The translations under genes were made by a program, and so were the position numbers. Of a stretch of 64,000 nt of DNA, positions 1-8,304 are shown piece after piece. Source of the stretch: Nonomuraea rubra (GTDB lineage: Bacteria; Actinomycetota; Actinomycetes; Streptosporangiales; Streptosporangiaceae). The stretch covers positions 1 through 64,000 of the forward strand of contig NZ_JACHMI010000002.1 in assembly GCF_014207985.1 (NCBI RefSeq), written 5' to 3'. The number at the start of each line of letters is the position of its first letter. Position 1 is the first letter of the stretch. The notes beneath the pieces were generated by a model. The model made no database searches. It saw only the letters and a program-made list of their open reading frames with translations, and had not been told where the DNA came from.

Positions 1-117
1 CGCCGTCACGGGGTTGCCGGTTCGCTGAGAACTCTGCACGTCAGAGGGGCAGCAGTCCGCAGAACTAGCATCGCGCCACGCCGCCCCTCATTGATCCCTC
101 GCCACTGCGCGGACCCC

Positions 118-139
118 AGTTCTGTCTCAGTTCTGTCTC
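118..139. repeat. Tandem 11-bp repeat overlapping the integrase stop codon
   Basis: AGTTCTGTCTC occurs twice head to tail (118-128 and 129-139) and overlaps the end of the integrase gene. Phage attachment sites commonly lie beside the integrase gene, so this may be integrase arm-site DNA or part of an att region. That is inference: the other att copy is not recognisable in the window, and positions 1-117 show no tRNA 3' end or other gene. Confidence 0.3.
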
Positions 140-1397
140 AGCGGCCATCGGGTTGCCGGAACTGCCGATCAATGGCTTCGCGGACCCGGTCGTGAGACGA
201 AGGCAGCATATGGGCGTAGACACGCAGAGTAAGCGCTGGATCGGCGTGACCCAAGTACTCGGACAGGTCCTTGATCGTCACACCACCTGCCAGGGTCACG
301 CTGGCGAAGTAGTGACGGAGCTGGTGTGTGCCTTGCTGCCGCGTGGTGAGGTAGCGTCGCCGGCCTTGTGTGTCCTTGACCGGCTCTGGAATGACTCCGG
401 CCGCGACGAGCGCGGGTTTCCAGACGGTCTCGTCGTAGTTGCGATGTCGAACGTGTAAATCGTCGGTCGCCCACCGGAACAGCAGGTCGTGAGTACGCGG
501 CTTCCCAGCGGGTTTCTCCCAGGGCAGGGTGTATGGCCGTGGCGTGTGGGCCTCGATGTGCGCACGCAGATGCTCTGCAACCCATCGAGACATGGGAATC
601 GTGCGCTCCTTGTCCCTTTTCGGCAGGGCGAAAACGAAGTCACTCCTCAGCTTCTTGACCTGGCGCCGCACATGAATGGTCATCTCCTCGAAATCCACGT
701 CCTCGAGGGCGAGGCCGAACCACTCGCCTGCCCGCATGCCGCATCCAGCCCCGAGAACGGGCATGGCTCGCAGGTGCGCCGGATGGGCGGCGATGATCGC
801 GAGAACCACCGAGTCCGCCCACGGGACCACCTTCTTGTACGCGTGCGCAGGTGCCTTGACGATGTCGGCCTTTGCTGGGTTCTTCTTAATCTTCTCGTCG
901 GCAACGGCGAGATCGAGGATGCCCTGCAGAACGAGGAGTGCCGTAATCGGTGTTGAGGCCTCGTACCGCTCGCCGAGTTCAGCCAGGAACTCCTGGACTT
1001 CGGACGGCTTGATCGACCCAACCTTGCGTTTCCCGAACTTCGGGCCGATGTGAAGCCGGTACATCGACTCGTATCGGATGAGAGAGGCCGGGTCGATGCC
1101 GGTACGGGAGGATAGCCATCGCTGCCCGTAGGCGTCGAACTGGGCATTGCCAGCGGCGGGGTCGATGTACTCGCCTCGCTCCAGGTCCTCTTCCATCTTC
1201 CGGGCGTACTTCCTGGCGGCGTCCTTGACGCGCCGCGTGGCGGTCTTCTCCCTACCGTCCGGGCCGATCCACACGCCCTGCCACCGGTTCGCGTCCGGGT
1301 TGCCGCCGTTGTCGGGGTGCTTCGCGGTCTTCTTCCGGACGGGCTTGCCGTCAGGTCCTTTGACCGTCGTGAACCACAGGTCTCTGACACGGGCCAT
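138..1397 (-). CDS. int: Tyrosine recombinase / phage integrase
   Basis: This 419-residue protein is a full-length site-specific tyrosine recombinase expected to insert and excise the element. The N-terminus has an AP2-like arm-binding character (LWFTTVKGPDGKPVRKKT), followed by a SAM-like core-binding domain near residues 80-170. The catalytic domain shows the first Arg box (GCGMRAGEW), HQLRHYFAS, LGHAD and a terminal RVYAH tyrosine. It reads outward at the left edge, the usual place for int beside attP. The ATG start follows an AGGAG-like ribosome site on the minus strand. Its upstream gap carries a member of the second palindrome family (1577-1591). Confidence 0.93.
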   Translation of the reverse strand: MARVRDLWFTTVKGPDGKPVRKKTAKHPDNGGNPDANRWQGVWIGPDGREKTATRRVKDAARKYARKMEEDLERGEYIDPAAGNAQFDAYGQRWLSSRTGIDPASLIRYESMYRLHIGPKFGKRKVGSIKPSEVQEFLAELGERYEASTPITALLVLQGILDLAVADEKIKKNPAKADIVKAPAHAYKKVVPWADSVVLAIIAAHPAHLRAMPVLGAGCGMRAGEWFGLALEDVDFEEMTIHVRRQVKKLRSDFVFALPKRDKERTIPMSRWVAEHLRAHIEAHTPRPYTLPWEKPAGKPRTHDLLFRWATDDLHVRHRNYDETVWKPALVAAGVIPEPVKDTQGRRRYLTTRQQGTHQLRHYFASVTLAGGVTIKDLSEYLGHADPALTLRVYAHMLPSSHDRVREAIDRQFRQPDGR

Positions 1398-1763
1398 CGT
1401 GCATCTCCTGAAGGGGTTGTGGCGATGCGCATCGAACGGATCTACCGAGGTGTTTCGCCTGGTCCCGGACGTGCAGGCTCGCGGCGATCAGCAATTCGGA
1501 AGTCTCTCGTGATGCGTGTGGTGATCTTCGTAGACGCGTCTCGTGCAAGCGCACGCGTCGCGCTATGGTGTTTCTGACGCGTCTGACACGTCGAATAACG
1601 CTGTTTGTATCACACGATTCCGCCACGACAGGGCGAAAGCCCGCAACGGAGGCTTCGTCTTCAGGAGTAGCCCAGCCACACAACGAGAAAGGCGCCCCCC
1701 GCCGTAGCGGAGAGCGCCTCACCACATCACCAGCGACACCGCACCCCTGACCGGCTTCGAAGG
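1398..1763. other. Intergenic region upstream of int and the rep-like gene
   Basis: No convincing gene lies in this stretch of about 370 bases; open frames here lack a ribosome site and coding bias. It holds one clear ACGCGTC-type palindrome (1577-1591), two partial copies (about 1531-1560) and an imperfect inverted repeat near 1688-1717. It probably contains the integrase promoter. Confidence 0.5.
1577..1591. promoter_or_regulatory. Palindromic operator-like site, family 2
   Basis: ACGCGTCTGACACGT matches the perfect palindrome ACGCGTCTGACGCGT seen at 3738 with one change. It lies in the gap upstream of the integrase. The role as a repressor site is inferred from its recurrence in promoter regions. 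Confidence 0.5.
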
Positions 1764-1928
1764 TTGGTCGCCCAGACAAGCCGATCGGGTGGTGCCCCTA
1801 GATGCTTGGAGTCGAAGATATCACCTCGCCAAGCGTTCGCCCCGGCGCGCCAGGACCACCGGCGCCCGCCAGAGCCGAACGTCTTACAGCCCTCGCCCAA
1901 GCCGTCCCGCACGGCGGTCCTGTCGGCC

Positions 1929-3002
1929 GTGCCCGAGGGCATGCGCCGCGCCCCCTCCCAACAGGCATTCATCCGCGCCGTCAAGCAGCACGCCGACGCG
2001 CTCACCCTGAAGTGCCACGCCTACCGCAACCTCACCGAGGTCGCGGGCAAGCTCGCCGACTGGGCCGACTGGACCACCCTGACCACCCGTCCCACCGAAC
2101 AGCGCATCGCAGATGACCTCGACCTGGCGCTGTCCACCGTGAAGCGCTGGATCCGGTGGCTGCGCGAACACGGCTTCCTCGGCGTCGTCGAGGAGGGCAC
2201 GACCGTCCGCTTCCGCAGAGGCAACCGGTGCGGGCTCGACGACGACGGCCACGGGAACCGGGCGGCTGTCTGGGTGCTGTGCGTCCCGGCTCCCGAGCTG
2301 GACGACCACTATCTGCGTACCGACAAAACGACAACTGAACCCCCTTCTTGTACTTCCCGTAGGGGAGTACAAGAAGGTCCTACGCACGCGCGCGAGGAAA
2401 GATCAACTCCGCGCCGCCGAAACCGAATCTCGACGACGACCGAGGCCACCGCCACGCCGGGGACTCGCAAGCACGCGCTCCAGATCGCCCAGAAGATCCA
2501 CGACGCGAGCACCACGCTGCGGCGGCTGTCCCCCTGGTACATCCGGCACCTGACCAGGGTCTTCGTCGCTGCTGGGTGGACCGCTGGCGACGTGCTGCAC
2601 GCCCTCGACCACCAGCCGGACGGCGCGGCCTGGACCTACACCTGGACCAGTCGCGACCAGATCCGCAATGTTCCCGGCTGGGTGCGGTTCCGGCTGTCGA
2701 TGTGGCTGGATGAGCACGGCCGGCCCCTGCCCGGCAAGTCGCAGCGGCTCGCGGCCGCGGCCGCCAAGCTCCGTGCTGAGCAGGCGGTCATGCGGGAGCA
2801 GTTCGAGGCGATGAACGCTCGTCGCGTTGGCGGGCCAGTCGAGCTGCCACCGAGACTGAGCAGGGCGGAAGCGCTCGCGCCGCCACCTGTGAGAGTCCGA
2901 GGAAGTGGCTCCGGTCCAAGCGCGGCTTACCGTGCGGCCCGGACGGCACTGGATGAGAAGCGGCTTGGGGAGGCTCACCGCGTTGCCGCTTCTACATCAT
3001 GA
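1929..3002 (+). CDS. Helix-turn-helix protein, plasmid/phage replication-initiator-like
   Basis: About 357 residues if translation starts at GTG 1929; the frame is open from TTG 1764, but the upstream codons have poor bias. The N-terminal part (KLADWADWTTLTTR..RIADDLDLALSTVKRWIRWL) is a winged-helix DNA-binding unit like those of replication initiators. A low-complexity linker follows, then a conserved-looking C-terminal part rich in Trp (SPWYIRHLTRVFVAAGW). The linker is encoded by a 35-nt near-perfect palindrome (2343-2377). The architecture resembles the 38.9 kb initiator, with a DNA-binding N-terminus and a symmetric DNA element in the middle. A plasmid-type Rep is the leading guess; a transcription regulator is the alternative. 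Confidence 0.65.
   Translation: MPEGMRRAPSQQAFIRAVKQHADALTLKCHAYRNLTEVAGKLADWADWTTLTTRPTEQRIADDLDLALSTVKRWIRWLREHGFLGVVEEGTTVRFRRGNRCGLDDDGHGNRAAVWVLCVPAPELDDHYLRTDKTTTEPPSCTSRRGVQEGPTHAREERSTPRRRNRISTTTEATATPGTRKHALQIAQKIHDASTTLRRLSPWYIRHLTRVFVAAGWTAGDVLHALDHQPDGAAWTYTWTSRDQIRNVPGWVRFRLSMWLDEHGRPLPGKSQRLAAAAAKLRAEQAVMREQFEAMNARRVGGPVELPPRLSRAEALAPPPVRVRGSGSGPSAAYRAARTALDEKRLGEAHRVAASTS
2343..2377. repeat. 35-nt palindrome inside the rep-like gene
   Basis: Two 16-base arms (2343-2358 and 2362-2377), complementary except for one G-T pair, flank the three bases GTA. The core reads ACTTCCC-GTA-GGGGAGT, close to the GGGGAAGT half-sites of the iteron array at 39.3-39.6 kb. It could be an origin element, an initiator autoregulation site or an RNA hairpin. 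Confidence 0.65.
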
Positions 3003-3035
3003 GGCGCTTGGTAGACAGGGCTTTCGCCCTTGGGC

Positions 3036-3602
3036 GTGCTGTGGTCAACTCGGGTTGTGCAGGCAGTCCTCACCAGCTTGGTCGCCATTCTCGGCACGGT
3101 CGTGGGATCCGTCATCACCTTCATCTTTCAGCGCAAGGCGGCTGAGCGAGCGGAGATATTTGCACGGAATGAGTGGCTTCTGCAGCAGCGGATGGAGACC
3201 TACAGTACCTTCAGCCAGCTTCTGATGGATCTTCGGGCTGCTCAGTACAACCGCTGGTATCGCCTTCGTGATGATCCTGACGGAGAAGGCGGAGCTTCAT
3301 TCATTGCTGCCCGAGACGAGTCCTATCGCCTCCGGGCAGCCGCTGGCCATGCCTTGTTCCGAGTTCAGCTTCTCGCTCATGACCCGCGTCTTGTGAATCT
3401 GGCCAACGAGGCGGTCCGTCTGGCCGCTGAAATGCCTAAGTGTCGGGACAAGGGTGACTTGGAGGCCCGAGGTGACGAGGTCAAGCTTGCGCTGGAAGCG
3501 TTCGTAAAGGCGGCGGCAGGCATTGTCTCGCTGGCCGGGCAGGCGTCTCATCCCCCGCTTCCTGCGGTGACGATGGGGCACCGACAAAACGACAAATCCT
3601 GA
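3036..3602 (+). CDS. Hypothetical membrane-anchored protein
   Basis: About 188 residues starting at GTG 3036 (TTG 3030 also possible). One N-terminal transmembrane helix (AVLTSLVAILGTVVGSVITF) is followed by a charged, mostly helical cytoplasmic region. I recognise no family. Similar short single-pass proteins are common accessory genes in actinomycete elements. It uses more T and A at third codon positions than its neighbours, which hints at a separate origin. Confidence 0.6.
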   Translation: MLWSTRVVQAVLTSLVAILGTVVGSVITFIFQRKAAERAEIFARNEWLLQQRMETYSTFSQLLMDLRAAQYNRWYRLRDDPDGEGGASFIAARDESYRLRAAAGHALFRVQLLAHDPRLVNLANEAVRLAAEMPKCRDKGDLEARGDEVKLALEAFVKAAAGIVSLAGQASHPPLPAVTMGHRQNDKS

Positions 3603-3737
3603 TCTACGTAGTAAAGCCGGATGCTTAGGGCGGGCGACTGGTCAGAATCAGCGCTGTACGCGCGTCAGATCGACGCAGACGCGCGCATAGTTCGTGTCTG
3701 GTGCATCTGACGCGTCATGTGCATGCAACCTCTTAGA

Positions 3738-3752
3738 ACGCGTCTGACGCGT
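3738..3752. promoter_or_regulatory. Perfect palindromic operator-like site, family 2
   Basis: ACGCGTCTGACGCGT is a perfect 7-1-7 inverted repeat, with a second near copy (GTGCATCTGACGCGT) at 3701-3715. Two sites spaced 37 bases apart upstream of a long rightward gene string fit cooperative binding of a dimeric regulator. That function is inferred. Confidence 0.6.
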
Positions 3753-3931
3753 TAACCAAATCGTTACATCGGGGGAGAGTCGTTGGACCCCCATATGTAT
3801 AGGTATCCCCCCTGTATATGTTAGCGTCGAAGACGTAACTCCACGAAACACCGCACCTGACCAGCCGAAACGCCGAAGAGGGTGCCGCACCCTGGCCCCG
3901 CCCGGCTGGACAGACCCGACACCATGTGCTG

Positions 3932-3947
3932 ATAGCGGCACCGCAAT
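3932..3947 (+). promoter_or_regulatory. Dispersed site, family 1
   Basis: ATAGCGGCACCGCAAT, followed by CAAC, lies 68 bases before the next start codon. It is one of about 12 copies of a near-palindrome spread over the element. Confidence 0.6.
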
Positions 3948-4015
3948 CAACAAACAGGCTCCGGCCCCGCAACCGCCACGGTCGCGGGGTCGCGGCATGT
4001 CACAAGGGAAACGAC

Positions 4016-5074
4016 ATGACCACGATGATCACCCGAACGCACGCCGAACTGCTCATCACAGTCAAGGCAATCCGCTACGCGGGCGGAACCACCAGCCAGA
4101 TGCTCGCGACCATCGCCCGGATGCTGACCAACCCGGCCACCCCCGAGCAGTACGAGGACAACCTGCACACCGTCACCGCGACGGCCGCCCACCACTTCGC
4201 CTACGAGAAGGACACCGGCCCCACGTCGTACCCGGAGGACGCCACGTACGACGACCTCACCCCCGAAGGACAGATGGTCGTCATCCGGCACGTCATCTTC
4301 GACCTCGGCGAGCGCGACCAGCCGGCCGAGACGGCTGTCACCACGGCCCAAACGACAACCCCGACCACTCGCTACCTGGCCATCGCGATCGACGAGTCCG
4401 ACACCTTCGCGCTCGGCCTCGACGGTGCTCCCCTCCCCGCGCACCACCTGGTGGCCATCGCCGAAGCGGAGGAGGACACCGAAGACGGCGAGACGACGCT
4501 GTTCCCCCTGCCGAAGATCGTCGCGATCCTCGACTCCGGCGTCCCCCTCGACAACGACGCCCCCGAGCTGGACGGCCTGCTCGACCGTCACGGCTGGAAG
4601 CTGATCGGCGAGAGCGACGGTTACCCCGACAACGACGAGCACGAGGTCACCCCGACCAACCCGACGACGACGCCACCCGCCATCGAGTACCACGACGGCC
4701 GCCCGATGCCGTACTACGTCGCCGGCCGGAAGAAGCTCGACGAGCGCGGCTCGCTGGTGGACGCGCTCCTCGTGACCACGTTCACCGCCGCCCAGGCCAC
4801 CGACCCCGGCAAGTGGGGCCTCGACCACACCGGCGTCGAGCTGCTGCTGACCGGCGCCGTCCGCGCCGCCGTGGACGACCGGCTCGACTTCGAGCAAGTC
4901 GTCCGGGGCAACGCCGGGCATGACTGCAAGCGACGCCTGCTCATGGCCGCGTGCGCGGCGATCGACACCGCGCTCGAAGTGATCGGGGAGCGCGCCACCT
5001 GCCGCACCTGCGACGGCCCCGCCGTCTCCCGCACGACGGACGGCAAGCCCGTCTGCGCCAACACCGGCCACTGA
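4016..5074 (+). CDS. Hypothetical protein with C-terminal CxxC
   Basis: 352 residues. The ATG at 4016 was chosen because AAGGGA sits seven bases upstream and coding bias begins there. The sequence is acidic and soluble, with an N-terminal helical region, a Thr/Pro-rich linker (about residues 115-130 and 235-245) and a C-terminal CRTCDG pair that could bind zinc. No family was recognised. It heads a rightward string of small genes and is preceded by two kinds of palindromic site, so it is probably regulated. Confidence 0.75.
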   Translation: MTTMITRTHAELLITVKAIRYAGGTTSQMLATIARMLTNPATPEQYEDNLHTVTATAAHHFAYEKDTGPTSYPEDATYDDLTPEGQMVVIRHVIFDLGERDQPAETAVTTAQTTTPTTRYLAIAIDESDTFALGLDGAPLPAHHLVAIAEAEEDTEDGETTLFPLPKIVAILDSGVPLDNDAPELDGLLDRHGWKLIGESDGYPDNDEHEVTPTNPTTTPPAIEYHDGRPMPYYVAGRKKLDERGSLVDALLVTTFTAAQATDPGKWGLDHTGVELLLTGAVRAAVDDRLDFEQVVRGNAGHDCKRRLLMAACAAIDTALEVIGERATCRTCDGPAVSRTTDGKPVCANTGH

Positions 5075-5097
5075 GCCAGGACGAAAGGACCAGGAAC

Positions 5098-5247
5098 ATG
5101 CTGCGCGACCTGATCGACCTGCCCGAGGGCTGGGAGTGGAGCATCTACGGCGACACTCCTGTCTGCCCGGACGGCTACGAGATCGAGGTGGACGGCACCT
5201 GCCCGGACGGGCACGTCTCGCCCCTCCTTGACATGGGCCTCATCTGA
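5098..5247 (+). CDS. Small hypothetical protein (49 residues)
   Basis: Starts at ATG 5098, ten bases after a GAAAGGA ribosome site. It is acidic with three Cys (TPVCPDGYEI..GTCPDG) in two similar CPDG segments, perhaps a tiny metal-binding fold. It is 23 bases downstream of the preceding gene and probably in the same transcript. Confidence 0.65.
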   Translation: MLRDLIDLPEGWEWSIYGDTPVCPDGYEIEVDGTCPDGHVSPLLDMGLI

Positions 5248-5280
5248 CCTTCGCTCCCGCCACCCCGAATGGAGCCCACC

Positions 5281-5847
5281 ATGGACACCACAACCCGCGG
5301 CATCGCCGAAGACCTGCTGCTCCTCATGCGCCGCCTCAACCAGGCCGATGACCAGAAGCTCGCCCGCGACCCCGGACCGTACGGGCACGCCCAGCGCGCG
5401 CTCATCGCGATCCTGGAGACCGCCGACTGGGGGCCCGCCCACGCCAGCGAAGCCATCCAGCACGCCATGCAGGAAGGCTGCACGCTGTTCGACGCGATGA
5501 TGGCCACCCGCGCAGATGAATGCGGTACCGCAATCAACGGCGCGAGCACAGTAAACGCGTCTATCGCCGAGATCAGTGACGAGCTGGCGCAGCAGATCGC
5601 TGACGCGATCGGTGAGCACTTCCACGGCGACCGCAACTACTGGCCGAAGGTCATGGACGCTGACTGGGACGACGGCGACGGCCGCGTCATCGTCTGGGAG
5701 CACGGCGTGGACGAGTGGACGTTCCTCGTCTCCCACGGCGGCCGGCCGGACTATTCGCCGATCGAGTACGAGCCGGTCCCGCTGCCCGCGGGCGTGTGGG
5801 TCGAGGCGGTCAACCACTGCGCCCTGCGGGTCATGTCCCGCGAGTAG
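5281..5847 (+). CDS. Hypothetical protein
   Basis: 188 residues from ATG 5281; an in-frame ATG at 5269 lacks a ribosome site, whereas GGAG lies upstream of 5281. The N-terminal half is helical (TTRGIAEDLLLLMRRLN). The C-terminal half is richer in beta-type residues with acidic WDDGDGR and WEHGVDEW segments. A family-1 site (5519-5534) lies inside the reading frame. No family was recognised. Confidence 0.7.
   Translation: MDTTTRGIAEDLLLLMRRLNQADDQKLARDPGPYGHAQRALIAILETADWGPAHASEAIQHAMQEGCTLFDAMMATRADECGTAINGASTVNASIAEISDELAQQIADAIGEHFHGDRNYWPKVMDADWDDGDGRVIVWEHGVDEWTFLVSHGGRPDYSPIEYEPVPLPAGVWVEAVNHCALRVMSRE
5519..5534 (+). promoter_or_regulatory. Dispersed site, family 1, inside a gene
   Basis: AATGCGGTACCGCAAT followed by CAAC. 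The core GCGGTACCGC is a perfect 10-bp palindrome. It lies within coding DNA, which would fit a roadblock-type site rather than a promoter operator. Confidence 0.6.
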
Positions 5848-5860
5848 GCCCGACAACGCC

Positions 5861-5891
5861 GATGGCCGGGCCCGCCACAGGCCCGGCCATC
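5861..5891 (+). terminator. GC-rich hairpin, probable terminator
   Basis: A 12-bp perfect stem (5861-5872 with 5880-5891) and 7-base loop lie just after the stop codon of the preceding gene. It has no T-run, as is usual for actinobacterial terminators. Confidence 0.6.
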
Positions 5892-5999
5892 CCAACACCA
5901 CAAAAAGCCCCGGACCCTCGTCGCCACAACGAAGACCCGATGCGTTTCAGCGTAACGCACCCGCCCGGCCGCGACAGACCGCCCAGAAGGGGAGCAATC

Positions 6000-6164
6000 G
6001 TGACCCGTCCCGCCAACAGCCACCACGACGACCTTGAGCACGAGCCGGTGAGCATTACCGACGTCTTCCCCGTCGAGATCCACGACCAGTGCAACGACTG
6101 CCCGGCCCACGCCGACGCGCCCCCGGCGCAGCACAGCTACTCCTGCTCCACCAACTGGCGGTAG
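6000..6164 (+). CDS. Small hypothetical protein (54 residues)
   Basis: GTG 6000 is preceded by AAGGGGAG at good spacing; an upstream in-frame ATG (5940) has a weaker site. Three cysteines (CNDCPAHADAP and a late SCSTNWR) suggest a small metal-binding peptide. No family was recognised. Confidence 0.55.
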   Translation: MTRPANSHHDDLEHEPVSITDVFPVEIHDQCNDCPAHADAPPAQHSYSCSTNWR

Positions 6165-6170
6165 ATCGCC

Positions 6171-6425
6171 ATGCGTAACGACAACCTCGACCAGGAGCGC
6201 GGCTACGCCTACATGGCCGTCAGCCCGAACGGCGGCGGCAACATCTACGTCACCGGCCGCCCCTGCATCGCCTGCGCCCCTCCTCAGCCCGACCCCAACA
6301 ACCGGCACCCCGTGCCCTGCGAGTGGGCGCGAGCACACGCCTGGAACACCGTCCGCAACTGGGGCGCAGGCGCCCACGTTCGCCGCATCCCCATCACCGA
6401 GCTTCCGCCCGAGCTCCAACCCTGA
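6171..6425 (+). CDS. Hypothetical protein
   Basis: 84 residues, six bases after the preceding stop, so probably co-transcribed and translationally coupled. It contains a CIACAPPQ pair and a later Cys, with a Trp/Arg-rich middle (CEWARAHAWNTVRNW). No family was recognised. Confidence 0.65.
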   Translation: MRNDNLDQERGYAYMAVSPNGGGNIYVTGRPCIACAPPQPDPNNRHPVPCEWARAHAWNTVRNWGAGAHVRRIPITELPPELQP

Positions 6426-6438
6426 AGGGAACCGTCCC

Positions 6439-6717
6439 ATGCCCATGCAGCCCAACCGCAGCGCCTCCGGAATCATCCAGCGGCTGCGCAACGACGGATT
6501 CACCGTCAACGTCCCCGACAAGCCGTACCGCCGCATCTACCAGCTCCGGCTCAGCCGCGGCTGGTACTTCGGCACCCTCGACGTCTCCGCTGACAAGGGC
6601 CGCGCCCTGCGGATCTCCCTCACCTGGCAGCCCAACCGCAGCACCCGCAAGCGCGACGGCGCCACCCACATCATCGGCCTCCTCAACACCCTGCCTCAGC
6701 ACGGCTGGGACAACTGA
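6439..6717 (+). CDS. Hypothetical protein
   Basis: 92 residues starting at ATG 6439 after a GAAGGGA ribosome site. A small basic protein with an N-terminal helix (SASGIIQRLRNDGF) and predicted beta strands (RIYQLRLSRGWYFGTLDV). Part of the 6.0-8.8 kb gene string. Function unknown. Confidence 0.7.
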   Translation: MPMQPNRSASGIIQRLRNDGFTVNVPDKPYRRIYQLRLSRGWYFGTLDVSADKGRALRISLTWQPNRSTRKRDGATHIIGLLNTLPQHGWDN

Positions 6718-6728
6718 AAGGGAACCTC

Positions 6729-7457
6729 ATGCCCCTCATGTACGTGCCAGGCATCGCCCGCGTCCACTACGACAGCATCCAGAATGGCCGCCACACCCAG
6801 GCCGACTACGTGGCCGTGCTCGACGGCGCGTGGGCGCTGGCCGTGGCGGTGTGCGACGGCGCTGGCGACGACTGCGACGCGGCCGACGCCGCCCAGATCA
6901 GCGCACAGATCGCCGCGGCGGTCACCGGCTCCACCAACAGCGGCGTCCAGGGCCTGCACGCTGCTCGCACCTACCTGCAGCAGCGCAACGAGGACGCTCC
7001 GCCCGGACAGGAGGGCATCACCACGGCGGTCGTAGCCGCGATCACCCCGGGCTTCCTCGACATGGCGTGGGTCGGCGACTCACCCGCCTGGGCGGCGCGC
7101 CTGGACGGCAAGGTCGTCCCCCTGACCGTCCCGTCCTGCCATCCCTGCGGCACCCCGTGCAACGTCGAGGAGAAGCACGAGGCGGAAGGCCGCTGGCCGC
7201 ACCGCCTGCTCACCGACACCGGCGACTACGCCCGCCTCATCATCGCGACGGACGGTCTGACCGCGCACCTGCCCCTCGCAGGCCGGGCCGACCACATGAA
7301 CGCGATGCTCGACGACCTGGCGCGCCTCGCCTCGCCTGACCTGTCCGGCGAATATGTCGCGGCATCGCTGCTCGACATGGCCAGGCAGAGCCGCGACCCC
7401 GACAACACGACAGTCGCCGTGATCGACCTCCTGACGCACGAGGGCGAGCCAGCGTGA
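6729..7457 (+). CDS. PP2C-family serine/threonine phosphatase-like protein
   Basis: 242 residues, the size of a stand-alone bacterial PP2C domain. Metal-binding motifs are in order: VAVCDGAGDD (counterpart of DGMGG), ITTAVVAA, MAWVGDSPAW (the GDSR box), LIIATDGL and DPDNTTVAVID (the DNVT box). These predict a Mn/Mg-dependent protein phosphatase. The DG-box GxGG is altered to GAGDD but the aspartates remain, so activity is plausible. Possible roles are modulating host Ser/Thr kinase signalling or regulating an element protein. It overlaps the next gene by four bases. Confidence 0.8.
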   Translation: MPLMYVPGIARVHYDSIQNGRHTQADYVAVLDGAWALAVAVCDGAGDDCDAADAAQISAQIAAAVTGSTNSGVQGLHAARTYLQQRNEDAPPGQEGITTAVVAAITPGFLDMAWVGDSPAWAARLDGKVVPLTVPSCHPCGTPCNVEEKHEAEGRWPHRLLTDTGDYARLIIATDGLTAHLPLAGRADHMNAMLDDLARLASPDLSGEYVAASLLDMARQSRDPDNTTVAVIDLLTHEGEPA

Positions 7458-7858
7458 CGAGCACTCTCATCGGGCTGCTGCTCGCCGCGAGACCAGCCTG
7501 GGTCACCCGCGTGCAGCTCCGGACGGCCGAGGACGGTGACTGCTTCGACCTCCGGCACCTGACCGCCGCGCTGACCCTCGGCGATGGCGACAACGACGCC
7601 GAGATCTCCGAGGTCGAGGAGTACCCCGCCGCCCGCCTCATCGTCGGCCGGCTGTCGCACCCCGGCGACCGGCCCCGCAACGAGCTCGCCGCGGCGCTGC
7701 TCAGCCACTACTTCCCGCCCGCCGCCAACCGGTGGTGGCTCGACATCCGCGGCGGCGTCATCATCACCGGCCTGTGCCAGTGCGGCGCCCCCGCGGACCT
7801 TCCCAACCCCGTCTACGACACGGCACGCGTCGTGTCTGCACTGAGAGGAACGCGATGA
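7454..7858 (+). CDS. Hypothetical protein
   Basis: 134 residues from GTG 7454, overlapping the phosphatase stop as GTGA, so translation is coupled. The middle is acidic (LGDGDNDAEISEVEEYP), with a late CQCG pair. Function unknown; its fixed position directly after the phosphatase suggests a shared role. Confidence 0.7.
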   Translation: MTSTLIGLLLAARPAWVTRVQLRTAEDGDCFDLRHLTAALTLGDGDNDAEISEVEEYPAARLIVGRLSHPGDRPRNELAAALLSHYFPPAANRWWLDIRGGVIITGLCQCGAPADLPNPVYDTARVVSALRGTR

Positions 7859-8304
7859 GCAGGAGAACCAGGCCCGCCACCAACCCGAATACCAGCCACA
7901 GCGTCATCACTACGAAGGCGCGGGTCTGCGGGTGGGCCATCGAGCCCGGCGAGACCAGCGACGACGGCACGACGGAGCTGATCCTGACCCGCGACGACTG
8001 GAAGATCGTCGTGGCGTTCAAGGGGAGCACCGCGCTGGCGGCCGCCCTGCAGTACCCCGGCCGGTCGGAGCCCTCGGAGCTGATCGGAAGCGAGCAGTTG
8101 GCTCGCTTCCTGCGCGGCAACCGGGAGCAGATGGGGCGGTTCCGCATCGACCAGCGGGTCCTCGTCGGCGTCCAGGCCGGGACGGTGAAGGACATCAGGC
8201 CCGACGACGAGACGAAGGTTCGGCTCATCGTCCGCTACGACGGCGGCACTACGGGCGACCCGTTCACCACGCACGTCCGCGCCGAGGTCAAGGCGGCGGT
8301 GTGA
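7855..8304 (+). CDS. Hypothetical protein
   Basis: 149 residues from ATG 7855, overlapping the preceding stop by four bases, with GAGAGGAA upstream. Predicted alpha/beta, with a basic N-terminus and a beta-rich C-terminal third (RVLVGVQAGTVKDI..RLIVRYDGG) like a small SH3/KOW-type barrel. No family was assigned. Confidence 0.7.
   Translation: MSRRTRPATNPNTSHSVITTKARVCGWAIEPGETSDDGTTELILTRDDWKIVVAFKGSTALAAALQYPGRSEPSELIGSEQLARFLRGNREQMGRFRIDQRVLVGVQAGTVKDIRPDDETKVRLIVRYDGGTTGDPFTTHVRAEVKAAV

Larger units (their letters stand above)
3603..4015. other. Regulatory gap with several palindromes
   Basis: No gene was found. This AT-richer stretch has a perfect ACGCGTCTGACGCGT palindrome (3738-3752), a close copy at 3701-3715, further partial copies near 3658-3690, and a family-1 site at 3932-3947. 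The run around 3780-3830 is locally AT-rich and probably carries the promoter for the rightward genes from 4016. Confidence 0.6.

Noticed and set aside
1..137. attL site with a tRNA 3' end at the left edge
   Set aside because: No tRNA T-arm or CCA-proximal sequence is recognisable and no second copy of any 15+ bp stretch was seen in the window; only a short tandem repeat is reported.
3947..5071. Long antisense open frame (374 codons) opposite the 4.0 kb gene
   Set aside because: It is a GC-bias shadow: its composition is low-complexity Val/Gly/Asp and it has no ribosome site, while the plus-strand frame has a good start and neighbours in phase with it.
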